Source: Lanius collurio | Taxonomy: Eukaryota > Chordata > Aves > Passeriformes > Laniidae | Length of the DNA stretch: 64,000 nucleotides | Assembly (NCBI GenBank): GCA_020086605.1 | Contig: JACBWW010000038.1 | Coordinates: 5,079,083-5,143,082, forward strand | Direction: 5' to 3' | Part shown: positions 1-13,500 of the stretch, in pieces | How positions within the stretch are numbered: the stretch's first letter is position 1 | Layout: the number at the start of each line of letters is the position of its first letter | The notes under the pieces: model-generated | The model's input: only the letters and a program-made list of their open reading frames with translations | Database searches by the model: none | What the model was told of the DNA's origin: nothing | Translations under genes and position numbers: made by a program

Positions 1-680
1 AATATATGTTGCATTTAACTCTACACTGGTTTTATTTATAATTTATTTAGAAAACTCTTTGCATTATGACCATGGTGTCACAGACACTGTGTCCTGAAGA
101 GGAAGCCTACAAGTAGAGGAAACCAGGGAAGAGTCACCATCGTTTGCATTGTGCTTCCAGATCAGAAATCCTTCCTCAACAAACTGTTCTTGATCAAATC
201 CTGCTGTCTTTATGCAGTGACAAGATCAAGGGGCTGAAATTGTGGTGGTTTCTTCTGTTTGGTGGTGCTACTGGGGAAAAACGGTACCTCAGTTGCTCTT
301 CAGAGCAAAGGATGTCCAGCTAAGTAGGGTACCACACAGCAATTTTTCAAACACATCCATACAAAAGTTCATTTATCTGTGTGGTGACTCCTCACAGCCT
401 CCCAGCTTTTACCATGTAAGAAGCTACCTATTGTCATGTGCTGCACAAGGTCTGTGTCACCCCTTATATAACTTCTAAGAGAAGGGTTTACCCTTCCCCT
501 CCTCACAGGAAAAAAAACAAAACAAAAAACAGGACAAAAGTAATCCAAACTGGAACTGTGCTAGGCTTCTAACACAGATGATGATCTAGAGACAGTATGT
601 ATTCCTTTCTGGAATGGAATTTAACCTGCTGATCTGCTCTGGGTGCAAAGTTGAGAGTGTAGATGTGAAAAACACGTTCA

Positions 681-723
681 CATGCATATATACACACACC
701 CATATATATATATACATACACAG
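681..723. repeat. CA/TA compound microsatellite
   Basis: A short alternating purine-pyrimidine tract: CATATATA, then ACACACAC, then an ATATATATATA run, then ACATACACA. It is interrupted and short (about 43 bp), so it is probably an old, weakly polymorphic microsatellite. Confidence 0.75.
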
Positions 724-3700
724 ACTACTTGAGATGTATCAGCACAATGTACTGTACTATTTTGTGATGAACTTGATGGTTATAATTAACTTTTTTAAAT
801 TTTAATTCTACTTTTTTCAGTTGCTTACAGTCACCTCTAAACAGATAGAACCGAAATATTTTATGGCTTGCCCTACAACTGGTAAGATCAAGGGAAAAAT
901 AATTTGAGGCTTCTCTAGAACTGAAGTCTGTCTTTAACTAAAGGAAATCAAAACAAACACCCTTCTGGAGGGGCTTCTGCACCCCTCCCTCTTGAAGTTG
1001 TGTGGTAGCCTCATACCTGGTTGATGGGGCACAAGAAGAGCCTGCCTGTTTTCCCATGTGTTTTCAGCTCCCATTCCAGAAAGAGCCCAAAAGTACCCAT
1101 AATCACTGTCACACAAGGCAGAACAGTTGCATTACAAATGTGCTTGTTTTCTAGAGCACAATAACCTAGAGATGGTAGTGAGTTGGCCGTAGTGATGGGT
1201 GCATTGACAGAGCTGGAGGAGCACTGAGATGCCTCTGAGAGGAAATCACAGCTTCTCCAGAGCCTTTATGTTCCCATCTGCTGCTTTGGCCAGTACCTCT
1301 CTCCAACACCTCCTAATCCCAACCAACCTCCCCTAACGAGGTGCTAACGAATTGCTAAAATCTGGTCCTTAAAGACACCTCAAGTCTGGAACTGTCTGGA
1401 ATCAATTCTCCATGGTTTTGTTCTGAAAAACTATGTGAGAGAGGAAGGCTGCTGCCACAGCACCAGCACAAAGGGCAGAGGTCCAGCTGTGCTGCAGCAG
1501 GTTTTCGTGGAGGCATAAGCAGAAGAGACTTGCCTGCCCTGTGAATAGCTCCAATTGATTTTGGCATGGTATTTGATGCTAGGTTTCCCCAAGTAGAGGA
1601 ACTGTGAAGCAAAGCTAATGGGGCAGTTGTCCTCAGAGCAGTACGTCATAATAAATCCATTTGTGGAATCACGGGGCTGGCAAGTCATTAACAAACAGCA
1701 GCTTCCACTTAACCTAACACACAACAAGATCTCATACCAAATTACCATCAACATACTTGCTGCTTACATAAATCCCTTCCTTCAGTGCATTTCCCATGCC
1801 TTTTTAATCTATCTAGATAAAATCCTCCCCACAGTCCAATGCCAGCAACCCACTGGCAGCTGCTGACTCCAAGGGCACAGCATGAAAAAAAGGGAAGATG
1901 AAAATGTCCACTTGATCCACCTTGACTTTCTCTTTGGTTATGCTGCTACCTGACAACTCTCCTGAGCATAATGTGGAAGACAGGGCTCAGAACACTCTAG
2001 GTATGGGAAAGTAAATTGTCGCAGTCCTAAAAGCTGTTTTACAGGACAAAAACATTCAGCTCACAGGGGAAAAAAATAGAAAGAACATCACTTCTGCACT
2101 CACATCCAGCCTAACGTGTGATTTGTACAGTTTTCCCCCTGGGTGAGATTTGACTCTGGTAAAAAGTCAAGTCTTTCACTCAGAATTCAGGGTTAGAAAT
2201 TCCCATTTTAAAGAGGATGATAAAGTTCTTAGCGTTGAATTACTCATGTTTCTTAAAAAAGATGTTTACTCATTTCCACTATTTTTCAAGATATTTTTTT
2301 TTTTATTTCTTCCTCTCATTCCATCCCCTGTATTATTTGCTGAACTTCTCAAATAATTTATGAATATACATGAAGGCATATGCATTTGTGGATGGTTTTT
2401 CCATAAAACATTAGAGAGCTGCATTCAGAACTGCACCCCAATGGACAAACTCTCTATTTGCAGCCAGAGCACCAGGGTGAATGGAACAATGTTAATGCTG
2501 ACAATTTTTAAAATAACTGACCATTAATGAAACAAGTTTCCAAAAGCTCTGCTCAAACAAGGTTGAGACACATAGTGTTGCTGAAGCCTCTTGCCTGGCT
2601 AAGGTTGGGGTAGAGAAACATCCAGCCACAGACACCAGGACTGTTTCTTTGCCTGGATTCAGACAATCAGATATGTGAGAAGCTTTGCATACATACTCAA
2701 AGAGAAAAGAGAACATTAAGGCATGTACAAGACAAGCATTCCCTTTGCAGTTGTTTTCTAACCTCATGGAGTTCTTAATGGAAAACTGGAATTATTTTAG
2801 AAGAAATTACAGCAAAGCAGGAAATTGTTAACAACATAACATGGCATTTACTTTTGGAGTTCTCTTTATTCCCTGCCAGCTCAGTACAGATTGTGCATCA
2901 CCACTGGCTGTTTCACTACTTGGAGCAGACAATCACAAGGCTCAAAATACCAGATTTATCAGAGAGGATTCAGAAATAAAATAGCAAGACATGCACAGAG
3001 AAGGGCTGTCCTCTGGTTCTTCTGGCAAGCTTTGTTATAAAAGAACAGGTCCTGCCAAAACAAACATCTCTACCCACCCCCCAGCTGCAAAAGTAGGAAA
3101 AAAATCTTTACTGAAGACAGACTTTTCCTACAGAAAAGATTGACCTTTTAGTCTGTAATTGATGGGCTACAAGAAAGGTTGAAGAGAATGCCACTGCATT
3201 TAGAGGGTTTCACGGCATCCTCATAAACTTAACTGAGGATATTGATTGCTCTGCTCCAGGAAGCCCTGGTGGAGATGCAGTGTTAGACTTCAGCTGATGC
3301 TGACTCTTTTTCATAAAGCTATATACATCAGCTAGAAATTGTCATTGAGATATACTTTGGCAAGGTAGAAGTGTTTTCAAAACTGCACAATCACAGATGA
3401 TATCCAGAATCTGACCTAGCACTGGTCAGCGCTAAACAGGAATAACACCAGGTTATTGCAGCTGGCCATCTGCTGCTCATAATCATGACTAAAAACCAAC
3501 AAGGAACAAAGGGAACAAACATTTCAGCTGGAGAAACAGCATGAGTTTTTCCCCTTGCCACAAATGAGTCTGTGCAGAAGGGGCAGCATTTAAATGTTTT
3601 ACAAAGCCATGCAAGTACAGAGTTTTCAAGTTGCCCCTGAATTTAAAAAACCAGGTATTTTTCCTGGGTGAAGCCTAGTGCTGTATCATATAACCAACCA

Positions 3701-5782
3701 TCCACAATAACTTGAATTGTGACCCACAAGTGACCCACAGATTAAATTTATTGAAATGTGAACCAATAATATTCAAATTAATTTTATATAAACTGAGGGA
3801 GGTGGAAGCCATCAAGAAAGCTTTCCCTTCCTTCCATCCTGCCCACCACACAGCAAGCAGATATCAGACAATTATCAGATTTGGTCTTGCCACACCTTAG
3901 TGACTCATTCAGTCTCTGGTTTTGCTGGTACACAACACTGAAACCTTCTCTGCAGGAAGGAAGCAACCACTCCCCCAAGGGTCTTGAACACTGTCAAAGA
4001 TCATGGTTTATGCAGACTGTACACAGCCAAGCAAAGCCTTAATAAACCCTTCTACGAATGAGACATTAGGAGCCTAAAAGGGGTAGCAACAAGCTTCCAA
4101 AACACATGCTTGCTTGAGAAAGGGGCTTGGTTTTGATCACGTTTTGTATCCTGTGAGAGCACAGCTTTGTTGGCAGGGGATCTGAGGTAGCGTTGTGCTC
4201 TTTCTTGGGTACTTTGTGCAGCCCTCTGTATCATGACATCTTGCATCCCTGCCTTTAATCTGTTCTTTTCCATGCACCAAGCAGCCAGCTCGTTGATCCT
4301 ACTTTTATTTCAGCCGCTGTTTACATGCTATCTTACCAAAAGGTATTTGAGGAACAATGAACTGACTTCACTTTCAAACCTCTCTAAAGTCTAATCCTGC
4401 TGCAGCATGTGACTAATTTTAGGATTTTTGAAACAAATCCCACTATTTTATCTTAAGAAGAGCAGTGTTTTGCATTTTCTTTACAACATGGCTGGAGAAA
4501 CTGTAATATCTAAGATGCTCAGATGGAATTAGGGCAAGGGCAAAAGTCAACTGAGTGCCATCTCTCAGATAAAATGACTGAGAAAGAGAAGCCATGTCCA
4601 TTTTCAAACAATCTGTAACTTTGCTTGAAATTTCTCAGCACTTGGCTTCTCCCACCATCCCCTGCCTTATTTTAAGTCAGTCTGTGCTCATGCTTTCCAT
4701 CATCTGTCTTCATCTCTCATCCTGATGCAACAGATATGTACACTTGCAACTAAATGCTTCAGTGGGACAGATTTCCAAGCTTGAACTTAACTACCCAAAT
4801 TTATCTATGCATCTTGGATCATTTTATGTAAACAGATGATGGAAGAAATATGACTTTCTCCCTACTTAGGCTGGGCACATTGTACTGTGACAACAGAGTC
4901 CTCAGTGTGCCAGATGTACGTCAGCACAAAAACACACAGATACATCAATTGCTGCTGCCTCCCACTACCTACATCCAGGCACACTCACATCCAAGTATTG
5001 ATTTCCAGAATTTCTCCAAGGAATGCCAAAAATAATAAACAAAAAATAAATCAAAAGCAAAAGCCTCTTTCCATTATGTATTAAATATCCTTCCATGAAG
5101 TTAGAACAAATAGGAGATGTATATAGAGTGCAATAGAGACATAAATCTAGTGTCGTAGTAATCGATTTCTGCCTTGTTCTTTTATTTCCAGTAAATAATG
5201 GTCTTCAGATCTTTCATGGTGGCACTACTGTAAAGTCTGCTAGGGGAACACAGGCAGTGTTTCATTTTTGATATAACCAACAATAACGCCACTCTAAAAT
5301 CATTACACTCACTTATTTCCTGTAGCACACTGGTAACAACATTTAGCAGGATCAAAGGAAATTTACAGAGGGTATCCCCTCCACTAACCTCCATCCAATC
5401 ATGTATATGATCAATAACACATTTTGTGTGGTTCAGCAGTGAGCAGAAGGTACAGATTTCTGCACAAAATGATGCGGCCATATATTTCAAGTCACACTTT
5501 AGTGTTCTAAAGAACACTACATGCAGCAGTCGTGCCTGGTTGGGTCAATTCTATTTAGAGACACTTCTATGTAAATTAAAAGCAGAAGAAACTTCCCTAA
5601 CCAGTCTTATTTTCACAAAAAGATGCACAATCATTTGTTGCTAGTGCTGTGCAAAACCTTTGTGTCTTTTTCTGTGTTCAGTCTGAAATAGGATTTTTGA
5701 TTTGGTGTGAGATCAAATGATGCTATCAAGTTACAAACCACAAAGAAATTAAAGAGAAACCATGGACTACTATTTAGATCCT

Positions 5783-5815
5783 TCAAAAAAACCCCCAAAA
5801 CACCAACACAAAAAG
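5783..5815. repeat. A/C-rich low-complexity tract
   Basis: A run made almost only of A and C on the plus strand, including A7 followed by C5. Low-complexity sequence with no evidence of function. Confidence 0.5.
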
Positions 5816-8775
5816 AAGGAATCTTAGAGTACCGAAAAGAAAAATTAAATTTACTTTTAAGTTGGTATTGTAACCACCACACTTTCCAATAGTTGATTAA
5901 ATACACACATTTCTTGACTTTGCTCCAAATGAGAGCAAAATGTCAGCTTTAGACACCAACAAGTTAATACAGCTAAGTTAAAAGAAAAATCCTAAACTAT
6001 TTGCCTGTTATCTCATCAAATACAAACCAGGATAGCTGCTCATCATTCCAGACATCATAAAGACAAGGTGAATCTATCTCATTTAGCTTGACATGGTAAG
6101 AAAATAAATGTTTCTATTTAAGCCAGCCCACTTCAATGCTTAGTGTAGAGAATAATGCAAGGCAAGGTTTGTAGATGGAATAGTATCTTTTGTTAGACTG
6201 ATGTAGTAGGGAGAAAATATACTAAATTTTAATATGCTTGTCCATATCTCAGATTCTTGTCAGACAAGGAAAAGGTGCCTTCTTCCTAGCACAGTTAGTT
6301 TCCCCATTTAATTATGTTGATTAAAGATGTTATTTAAAGTTACAAAGCTCAAAAAGTACAAAAAGCACTTGGGGGTTTGCAATGCCAGTATTTAACTCAG
6401 TGAATCTTTAGCTGAACTTATCCCCTAAACAAAGACAACACAATATACTTGGTAACTAATTTGCCAATATTCTACTACAGCCATGTTGCTTTATTCATCC
6501 TGAGCTTTAATTAGGAAAACAAAACGTAAATAGCTCAGTTTAAAAACTAATCGACTCACACACTAAGGAGTGAACAGCTTTTTGTACACAGGAGAGTATC
6601 TCCACGGACAAGCAGCAGGCTGTTCCAGAGGGGCTGTTATCAGAGACGTGATCCATCCTCTGCTTCAACTGTGGGAATGCAGATATGCACAGAGCCAGCT
6701 TTGACCATAAAGCACTGGCATGAAACTGAGCTGTGACAGCCAAGAAGTCCACCTGAAGTCTCAGCTACTTTTTCTCACCTGTTTCATTTGATGTGCTATG
6801 ACTTCAGCTCCAGTGCAATTTCTCAAAGCAGCCCAGTGTTTTACACTTGTGTACTTCCACAGAAGAGAGGTTTGTCCTTCTGTTCAATTTCTTTGGCCAA
6901 GGCAGCAGCTGTGGCAGGACAAAGTGATGGCTCTGGTGACAAGTCAATTTGTTCCTCCTAATGCTTTTAAGTGTAGGAACAGCAACTGGTGACCAAGCAC
7001 AAAACCTGAGAAGCCCAACATTCAGCGAAATCAGCTTCCCCTCTATTAGGTCAGTGTTGCAGTGATGAGACCCATTGAAAACCTTGGAATTCCACATTAA
7101 CTAATCATTCCTTTGACAATAATTGTAATATTTTACAGATTTTGAGGTTTTCTTCTGAAACAAAGGAAGTCCTCAAGAAGCTTAGCAATCCTGGGCCAAA
7201 ATTATTTCAACATTAAATCTTAAAGAGATGTTCCCCAATTCCAGTCTAAAACAGTTTATAAAGGTCATAAAATAATTAACTTATCTTGCTGACTGAAGTT
7301 TTTATTTAATGCACTCAGAGTTAAAAAAGAATCACAGCTGGAGCCTTTAGGCCAATGTTATACTACATTTTTCTCCCATTAGCAAGGACAGCAAATATCT
7401 ACATTTGGATTTTGCCACAGCAACTGGCTCTGATTCATCTGTCTTCATGACTAAATATAAAAGCAGAGAGCTAGTTGGGTGGGTATACTTTGTGCTGGTT
7501 TCACTGAATAACCTTGCAGTTGTTTTCCACAAGAATTTAATAAGAAAACTGCTGAGGCAAAAATCATTACACTTAGCCCGAGCCAAGTTCTTCCTAAACT
7601 CTTAAAAACAAGACTCTGATTCAACATGCAAAAGATCACTTTAAAAAGCTGGAAGGACAATATTTTGTCTACAAGAAGAGACTTGGTTACAGGGATGAAA
7701 TTCAGTGGGCTGAACCACCATGTGCACTTACATAAATCTATTAGATCCCACATGGTGAAGCTAATGGGGGAATTTTTGATTTTTTTTTTCCTGTCCAAAA
7801 TTCCCAACTTAAAATAAACTTATTAGAGATGACATCGCTAAACTAAACAGTCATTCACATGAGAAAATTTGAAAGCAAGTCAGGCCTTCCAAGGATGCTA
7901 TTAAGGTTGTTCTTTGAAGTAAATTGAATTCTCCCCATTTGTATTAAGAATGAGATCCTTGGTACTTAATGATATTAAATTACTAGGTAGAGTGGATAAA
8001 ACCAGTTTTTTCTATGTTACCTTTTCAAGCTGAAATTTCTCCCCACTTTGATTAAAACAGATTCCCATGATCCATATTATTTATTACATATTCAATAGAG
8101 TCAAGGGTCACCATACACACTCCCTTCATCCCAAAGATGACAACAGAAATCTGACATGGTCCTGTTTTCCAGGCACACCACAAACCCCACATCAAACTTT
8201 GCTTTCCTCCAAGACAAAGTCTTCAATCTCTGTTGAGGAATGGTTTTCTTGTTGGCTCTGACAAAAGGGTGCCACAGAGGTGGCAGATGCCAAACTCTCA
8301 CCTTTTGAAATGGTAGAAAAACCCAGGAGAGAAGAGGGATATGAGGTAAGAATGGGAGCCTGGAAATGTACACACATGGCTGGCTTCTGGAAGAATTTCA
8401 AACCCTTTGATAAGGTTGGTTTTCAAATATGGCCATTCCCGTGGCTACAAGCTCCCAGCAATCACAGTAGCCATGTCCTTTGTAAAAGTCAAAACTTGTA
8501 CAGTGGTCATTATTGTACCCAAGACTACATGTGGGTTCAGGTATCGCGTTCATTAACTAGACCACTCATCTAAACAATCTTAAAGCGACTAAAGTTGTGT
8601 TTGTTCTTAAGTGGCCCTGTAAGCCATGCAGTTGTGGATGTTGCTCAATGAGATTTTTTTACGAAACAGAGAAGCATGCTTTTTGGAGTAAAGTCTTTCA
8701 AGGTCACCACTTGATTTCAATGTGATCTAATTTAACTTTTTTATTAAAGCATGGCTGTACTCTATTAGACCAGTT

Positions 8776-9088
8776 TGTCCTGGTTTCTGTTGAGATAGAA
8801 GTAATTTTCTTTCTAGAAGCTGGTACAGTAGCTGTAGCTGTGTTTTGGATTTAGCAGGAGAATAATGTTGATAAACATCGATGTGTTGGCTTTGCTAGGC
8901 AGTGCTTGGCCCAAGTCAAAGACTTCTCTATTTCCCGTGCTCTGCCAGCAAGGAAGTGCAAAAGAAGCCAAGAAGGACCAAGGCCAGAGCTGCTAATCTG
9001 AACTGGCCAAAAGCTCTCTCAGAGTGCCATTCCCAATATAAAAGCTGGGGAATTGGCTGAGAAGGGCCAATTGCTGCTCAGGGATTAC
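8776..9088 (+). mobile_element. ERVL-type LTR fragment (3' truncated, diverged)
   Basis: Begins with the terminal TGTCCTGGTTTC block and continues with segments I recognise as the common songbird ERVL-family LTR: the GAGATAGAAGTAATTTTC segment, GCTGGTACAGTAGCTGTAG, TTTTGGATTTAG.AG.AGAATAATGTTGATAA, the AAGTCAAAGACTTCTC segment, and GCTCTGCCAGCAAGGAAGTGC. A TATA box (TATAAAA, 9037-9043) follows, then a segment resembling the post-TATA GCTGCTCAGGGA part of the family. The match fades after about 9088, so the distal R/U5 with the polyadenylation signal is missing or too diverged to see. No internal retroviral coding sequence lies beside it, so it is a solo LTR remnant. Family assignment is from memory of the consensus and the 3' edge is approximate. 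Confidence 0.8.
9037..9043 (+). promoter_or_regulatory. TATA box of the ERVL-like LTR
   Basis: TATAAAA preceded by CCCAA, at the place in this LTR family where the U3 promoter normally lies. It is an intact motif inside a decayed element; whether it still drives transcription cannot be judged from sequence. Confidence 0.5.
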
Positions 9089-10170
9089 AAACATAGTTTA
9101 CAAGTGATGCATCCTTCCTAGTTGTACCGCAATGAATTGTTTTCATGAAGTTTTGACAGGATATTTCCAGCATGCTTTACCTGAAAGGCACTCATGGACA
9201 GATAGAAAATATAAAAGTTAAAATACTGGTCTTCATACAGACCGACAGTCTATTTTTATTTTTATCTACACCAGAAGCACTTTAGTTTGAGATCCTAAAC
9301 TAAAATGCTGAGTCCTGATTAAGTGTGGCATGACAAAGGCATCATCCAAAGATGCTTAAGCCTAGGTACAGATCAAATGTGACAAGAGTCTGACCTGTAT
9401 ATTTCACATACACTGGGGACTGTATGAACTACTTATATGGCAGTTAAGTCTACAAGTCCTGGCATTCTCAGAGATTTTCCTATCATGAATCATCTGTTAG
9501 TCAAAATATTAACCTATATCCTCATTTTATTCATCATTGCTGAGGTCACATCCCTCTTGCAGATGCAACCTCTGCCAACTACAGCAGCTACTTCAGTAAG
9601 CTAGGACTCTGTTAAAATGCTTGTAAAAAACCCAAAGATTGAGAGAATAAGCATCACTCACCTGCTTGAGAATATCTAGTTAACTTTCCAAGTTCCATCA
9701 CATAGATGATGACAATCAAAACAGTAAGTTGCCAAGGCTCCAATTCAGCAAATCACTTAGGCAAGGGAGGAACTTAAAATGCACTTTTAAAAGCATTCTC
9801 ATCCATCAAAACACTTAACTTGTACTTAATACAGGAAAATGAATAAGTCCTATTGACTTCCATCACATTGGTAAAGGATAATTAAATCAAAGTGAGCTGC
9901 TGTATCAAGGTCATACTGCAGAATCTCTGACCTTTCAGGATGTTTTCAGCACATTTCACAGTGAAAATGCTAACAGAAGGAAAATGTAGGTGGCTAACAT
10001 TACTTTTGACCTCTGTAGTAACTGCCCAGTGAAGGGCTTTGGAAACTGTTATTTAAACGTGTGACTGCCCATGTGGCAGCATGAAAACATCACACACATT
10101 ATGCAAATGATATTATTGTACAGAGAGGGAGAAAGTAAGGCAAAAAGCATCAAGTCATCTGGAAATTCTC
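9089..10170. other. Unique noncoding DNA between two transposon remnants
   Basis: No gene and no recognisable repeat seen. An octamer-type motif ATGCAAAT lies at 10101-10108, next to a TGATATTATTG segment; single octamers are common by chance. Confidence 0.5.
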
Positions 10171-10174
10171 TGAT

Positions 10175-10567
10175 TTTCTTGCACCCCAGGATCAAATTTG
10201 ATTGACCCTAGAAAAGATTGTCCTTGAAGGTCAGGTAGTTTTTCCAAGACTCATCTGTCCTACAGAGCAGCTTCCCATGGGATGCTGCCAAGCAGATCCT
10301 TGGAAAATCAAAGCTTACTCCCTAGCAATCAGAACTTTATCCAGCTGTTAGCCTGCTCCACTCCCCTTCAGACCTTAAGCTCTACCAATTCATGTCACAG
10401 CAACCCGCACAGCCATCAAGTACCACAGCCCCAAGCAAGTCTTGGTCATTGTTAAGAAGCAGATCCAGCAGATGCCCTCCTTTAGTGAAGAGGAATTGGA
10501 GAATGTTCAGGTTTGGGCAGTTTGTGACTGATCCAAGAAAACTGTGCTTGTTTGGAAACAAAGGCAA
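10175..10567 (-). mobile_element. CR1 LINE ORF2 fragment, decayed
   Basis: Reading the minus strand downward from about 10567, one frame resembles the C-terminal part of the CR1 endonuclease domain and the linker before the reverse transcriptase. It contains LLDLLLNNDQDLLGAVV, which matches the family pattern LLDLVLTN.E.LVG.V, then G.AGCCDMN where the family has G.LGCSDHEM. Further on in the same frame come a DFPRICLAA segment (family DFRR..F.LFR.LLG) and DESWKNYLTFKDNL (family ESW.IFKD.LL). At least four in-frame stops interrupt it, the first at 10382-10384, so it is dead. No 3' end is attached. The fragment is old: the frame has survived for about 390 bp without an obvious indel but with many substitutions. 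The similarity is judged by eye and the edges are approximate. Confidence 0.75.
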
Positions 10568-13500
10568 GACTAAACTAAATATTCAGATGCTAAGAATTAA
10601 ATTACTAATGTGAAAATATAAATTATATTAGTAATCCAGTGCTAAGTTTTAATGAAGTGGCATGGTTTTGTCCAATGAAGTTGATACACAAGTGCTGTGG
10701 AAAGAATTTCTTGGTCAGCTAGAAACTCATCGTCTCATCGACAAACTTCAGGCTCACAAAGCAATCAAAATTTCAGCAGAGTTTGTGAGGAACAATGTTT
10801 ACAAGTCACTGCACTAAACCAACAACCATCACAAAGAACTTAAGGACAGCCATCTGTAATAAATACATGGCAGTGCAGTACCCAGCAGCCTGGCTCCAGG
10901 AAAGAGCCCTGCAGGGGGATTTGTATCGTGTAGAACACAAATGCATTTGCATGTTCAAGCAGAATGTATTTGCTGCCTTCTAGTCCCTTAACGCTGTTGA
11001 CCTGGTCCAGGCTCTGAATATTCACACAGAAAGTGACCTGTTTTCAAAAAGGGTACAAACCTACCTAATCTTTTTCTTTCTGTTTGTATTTTTATTCCAT
11101 GATCATCTTTGCTTTGCCTTGTTTCATTACTCCTGTATCCTGCTAGCCTCACTGCTTATCTGAGAGAAAGCTAAAACCCTCCAACAATTCCATCTCAGCT
11201 CCTCACAGACACTGTATAAATAGCACTGGTGTATACTGGTTTGCCCAAATACGAGAAGGTCAGAAAAAACATTTTCTTTTCAGATGAAAAAAAGGAGGCA
11301 AAACCCAAGAATTTTAATAACAGCCCTGACATGAGAGCAACATAATACCAGTCTGAATTACACTTGGTACCAGACTCTCATTGGAAACCCTAGATTGCCT
11401 TGTTCTTGTCCCTGACATAATATTCAAGTCTGGGTTTATATTTGCACAGAATGGGGCTGTTCACTAGAGTCCATGCAAATCAAACACTTGATTTATGCAT
11501 CATTCCACTGGAGGGTGTAACATTAAATTTAATTTTGTAAGAAAAGCCTGAAGTGCCTCTACGCCTGGGGCTGACATTGTGAACTAGGGAGAAAGGTGCA
11601 CAAGAATTCATTACTGTTTCCAATATGCGAAATGCAGCATTTGAATGAAACATTTGTCTCTTGTCAAAAGGGAGCAATGTCTGTTCTTTGTAGAAAATAT
11701 TTCTCCCCCCACTTTGATTTTATCGCCAATTCAGCATATTGGAAGCCGAGGTTACAAGTGTAGTTCAGACTTGTGATGATGGTGGGATGAATTACACAGT
11801 GAAATGAAGAGACATTGGTTGAGTTGCAGGGCAGCTACAGAGTATAGATGTTGGTCAGTCTAAATGCTGCCACATAGCAGCATTTCATTAGAACAATTAA
11901 TAATAGTGTTGTTTTTTTCTGAGCTTATTCATTACTTTCACAGAAAAGTCTTCCACTGCCTCAATAGATTGTTTTCACTTACCTACACCTTGTCCTCCTC
12001 CTGTTTAGTTCTGGAAACACCAGGAAAAAGTTTTCCAATTTTCATATCAAGGCACTCTCAAATTTCTCAAACATTAACGTGTTTCCACTTGGTCTCTCAG
12101 CCCAGCTGAGGCAGCTTCAGTAGGAAACATCAGATGAGATCCAGTTAAGAACAAGGCTTTCCAGACAAGCAGCCCTTTTTAGCTACAGATCATGAAGAAA
12201 TAGCTCTTCCTCCCTCCAAACCTTCCCACATTTCAGATCTGCATAAAACAATATAGACTTGAAGAGACCAAGGTTGAAAGCAGGGCAAGAACTAAGTATA
12301 GTCATCACAGAAGTTCTTGCTGGGCCATGGCACTCTCTGGTGCCACTCCCATCAACAGAGCAACAGTAATCCTTCCGTTCAACCCCATTTTTCCCTCCTT
12401 TTCCTCCTCTAGCAAGCTTCCACAACCCAGCCGTGAAAGCAGGAATTATACAGCTACAAGAAAACCAGAATTCTAGCACCCATTGGGCAGCCTGACTTGC
12501 TAAGTGGTTCAAAAATTGCACACAGTTTTGATGCATTTTCTCCCCTTGAATTAAAGATTTTTTGACTAATTTCTTTTCTGGGCTGAAACAATGTTTTGCT
12601 TTAAAAATCATTCATATTTAAAGAAGTTAATCAAAATTAAATAACTCAGGGTCAGTGGCAATATTTAACATTTCACACAGTTCATTGTGGTTTCGTTCTG
12701 TTTCACCAAGAGCATTTGTACTCTGAGGTCAACCCCAGGGAATTTTCTGATTTCACAGCTCAGCTAACAAACCCAAGCTCCTACACCCACCCACAAAGCA
12801 CTACAGCCATGTAGTGCTGCCCATTCTGTCCTGCAAAATCACGCATTCAAGGTCACTCCAGAGCATTCATGTCCCACGAGGCCAAGCTTCTGCATAAGTT
12901 GTTCAGCTTGCCAAACCTTGATAGACTCTTGATCTGAAATCTTGAAGCTATTTTCTTTGTTCAGCTAATGAACAGTATGGTGATGAATACACATAAGGCA
13001 AAATTGATCCACTTAATTCATCATTTGTACATATGTATGGATTTGGGCCCTTTTAAATGGATTCTGGGATTAAACACCTATACCTACATTCACAAGCTGT
13101 TCAAAAATACCTAAGGGCATTGTGGTAAGTTTTGTACCTTAATTTCTGAAATTAAAAGATTGACCCCACGTTTAACATTAGTAATTTTTTAAAAACAAGC
13201 TGCATTTTCCTTGCTTGTTAATTGCTGCCCAGGCAGAGCTTTACTGCAGCTGTATGGCTCTGTTTCCTGGTAGCTGTGGGGGATAGGTCCCTGCAAGCTG
13301 CACCCAACCTTGATGCAGGGAGAACAAAAACATAAAAAGGCAAAAAATCAAGCCCACAACTCTGAACCTTAGAAGTTAGGTAAGAACATATTGGCTACAA
13401 ACATAGGCCAAAATACTGAGAAAGGAAGCAAGGAATGGCAATCCTTGAGGTGCAAATTCAATTTCTAACTGTGTATCATTAATACTGATTGTCTTTACAA

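Larger units (their letters stand above)
1..8775. other. Unique noncoding DNA, no gene recognised
   Basis: AT-rich single-copy-looking vertebrate DNA. Open frames are all at most about 120 codons, lie on both strands and show no recognisable domain, so I treat them as chance. The only structure I can support is low-complexity sequence: an A/C-rich run near 505-535, a CA/TA microsatellite at 681-723, T11 at 2294-2304, an A/C-rich run near 5783-5815 and T10 at 7780-7789. A good donor-like GAG/GTAAGA occurs at about 8343-8350, but I found no convincing acceptor to pair with it. The block could be intergenic or intronic. Confidence 0.6.

Noticed and set aside
7451..7807. 118-codon minus-strand frame with hydrophobic stretches, considered as a membrane protein
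   Set aside because: Hydrophobicity follows from T-rich codons in AT-rich DNA; no family match and no gene context.
12183..12611. Longest open frame in the window (142 codons, minus strand)
   Set aside because: No domain, no convincing splice or start context, and frames of about this length are expected by chance in 64 kb read six ways.
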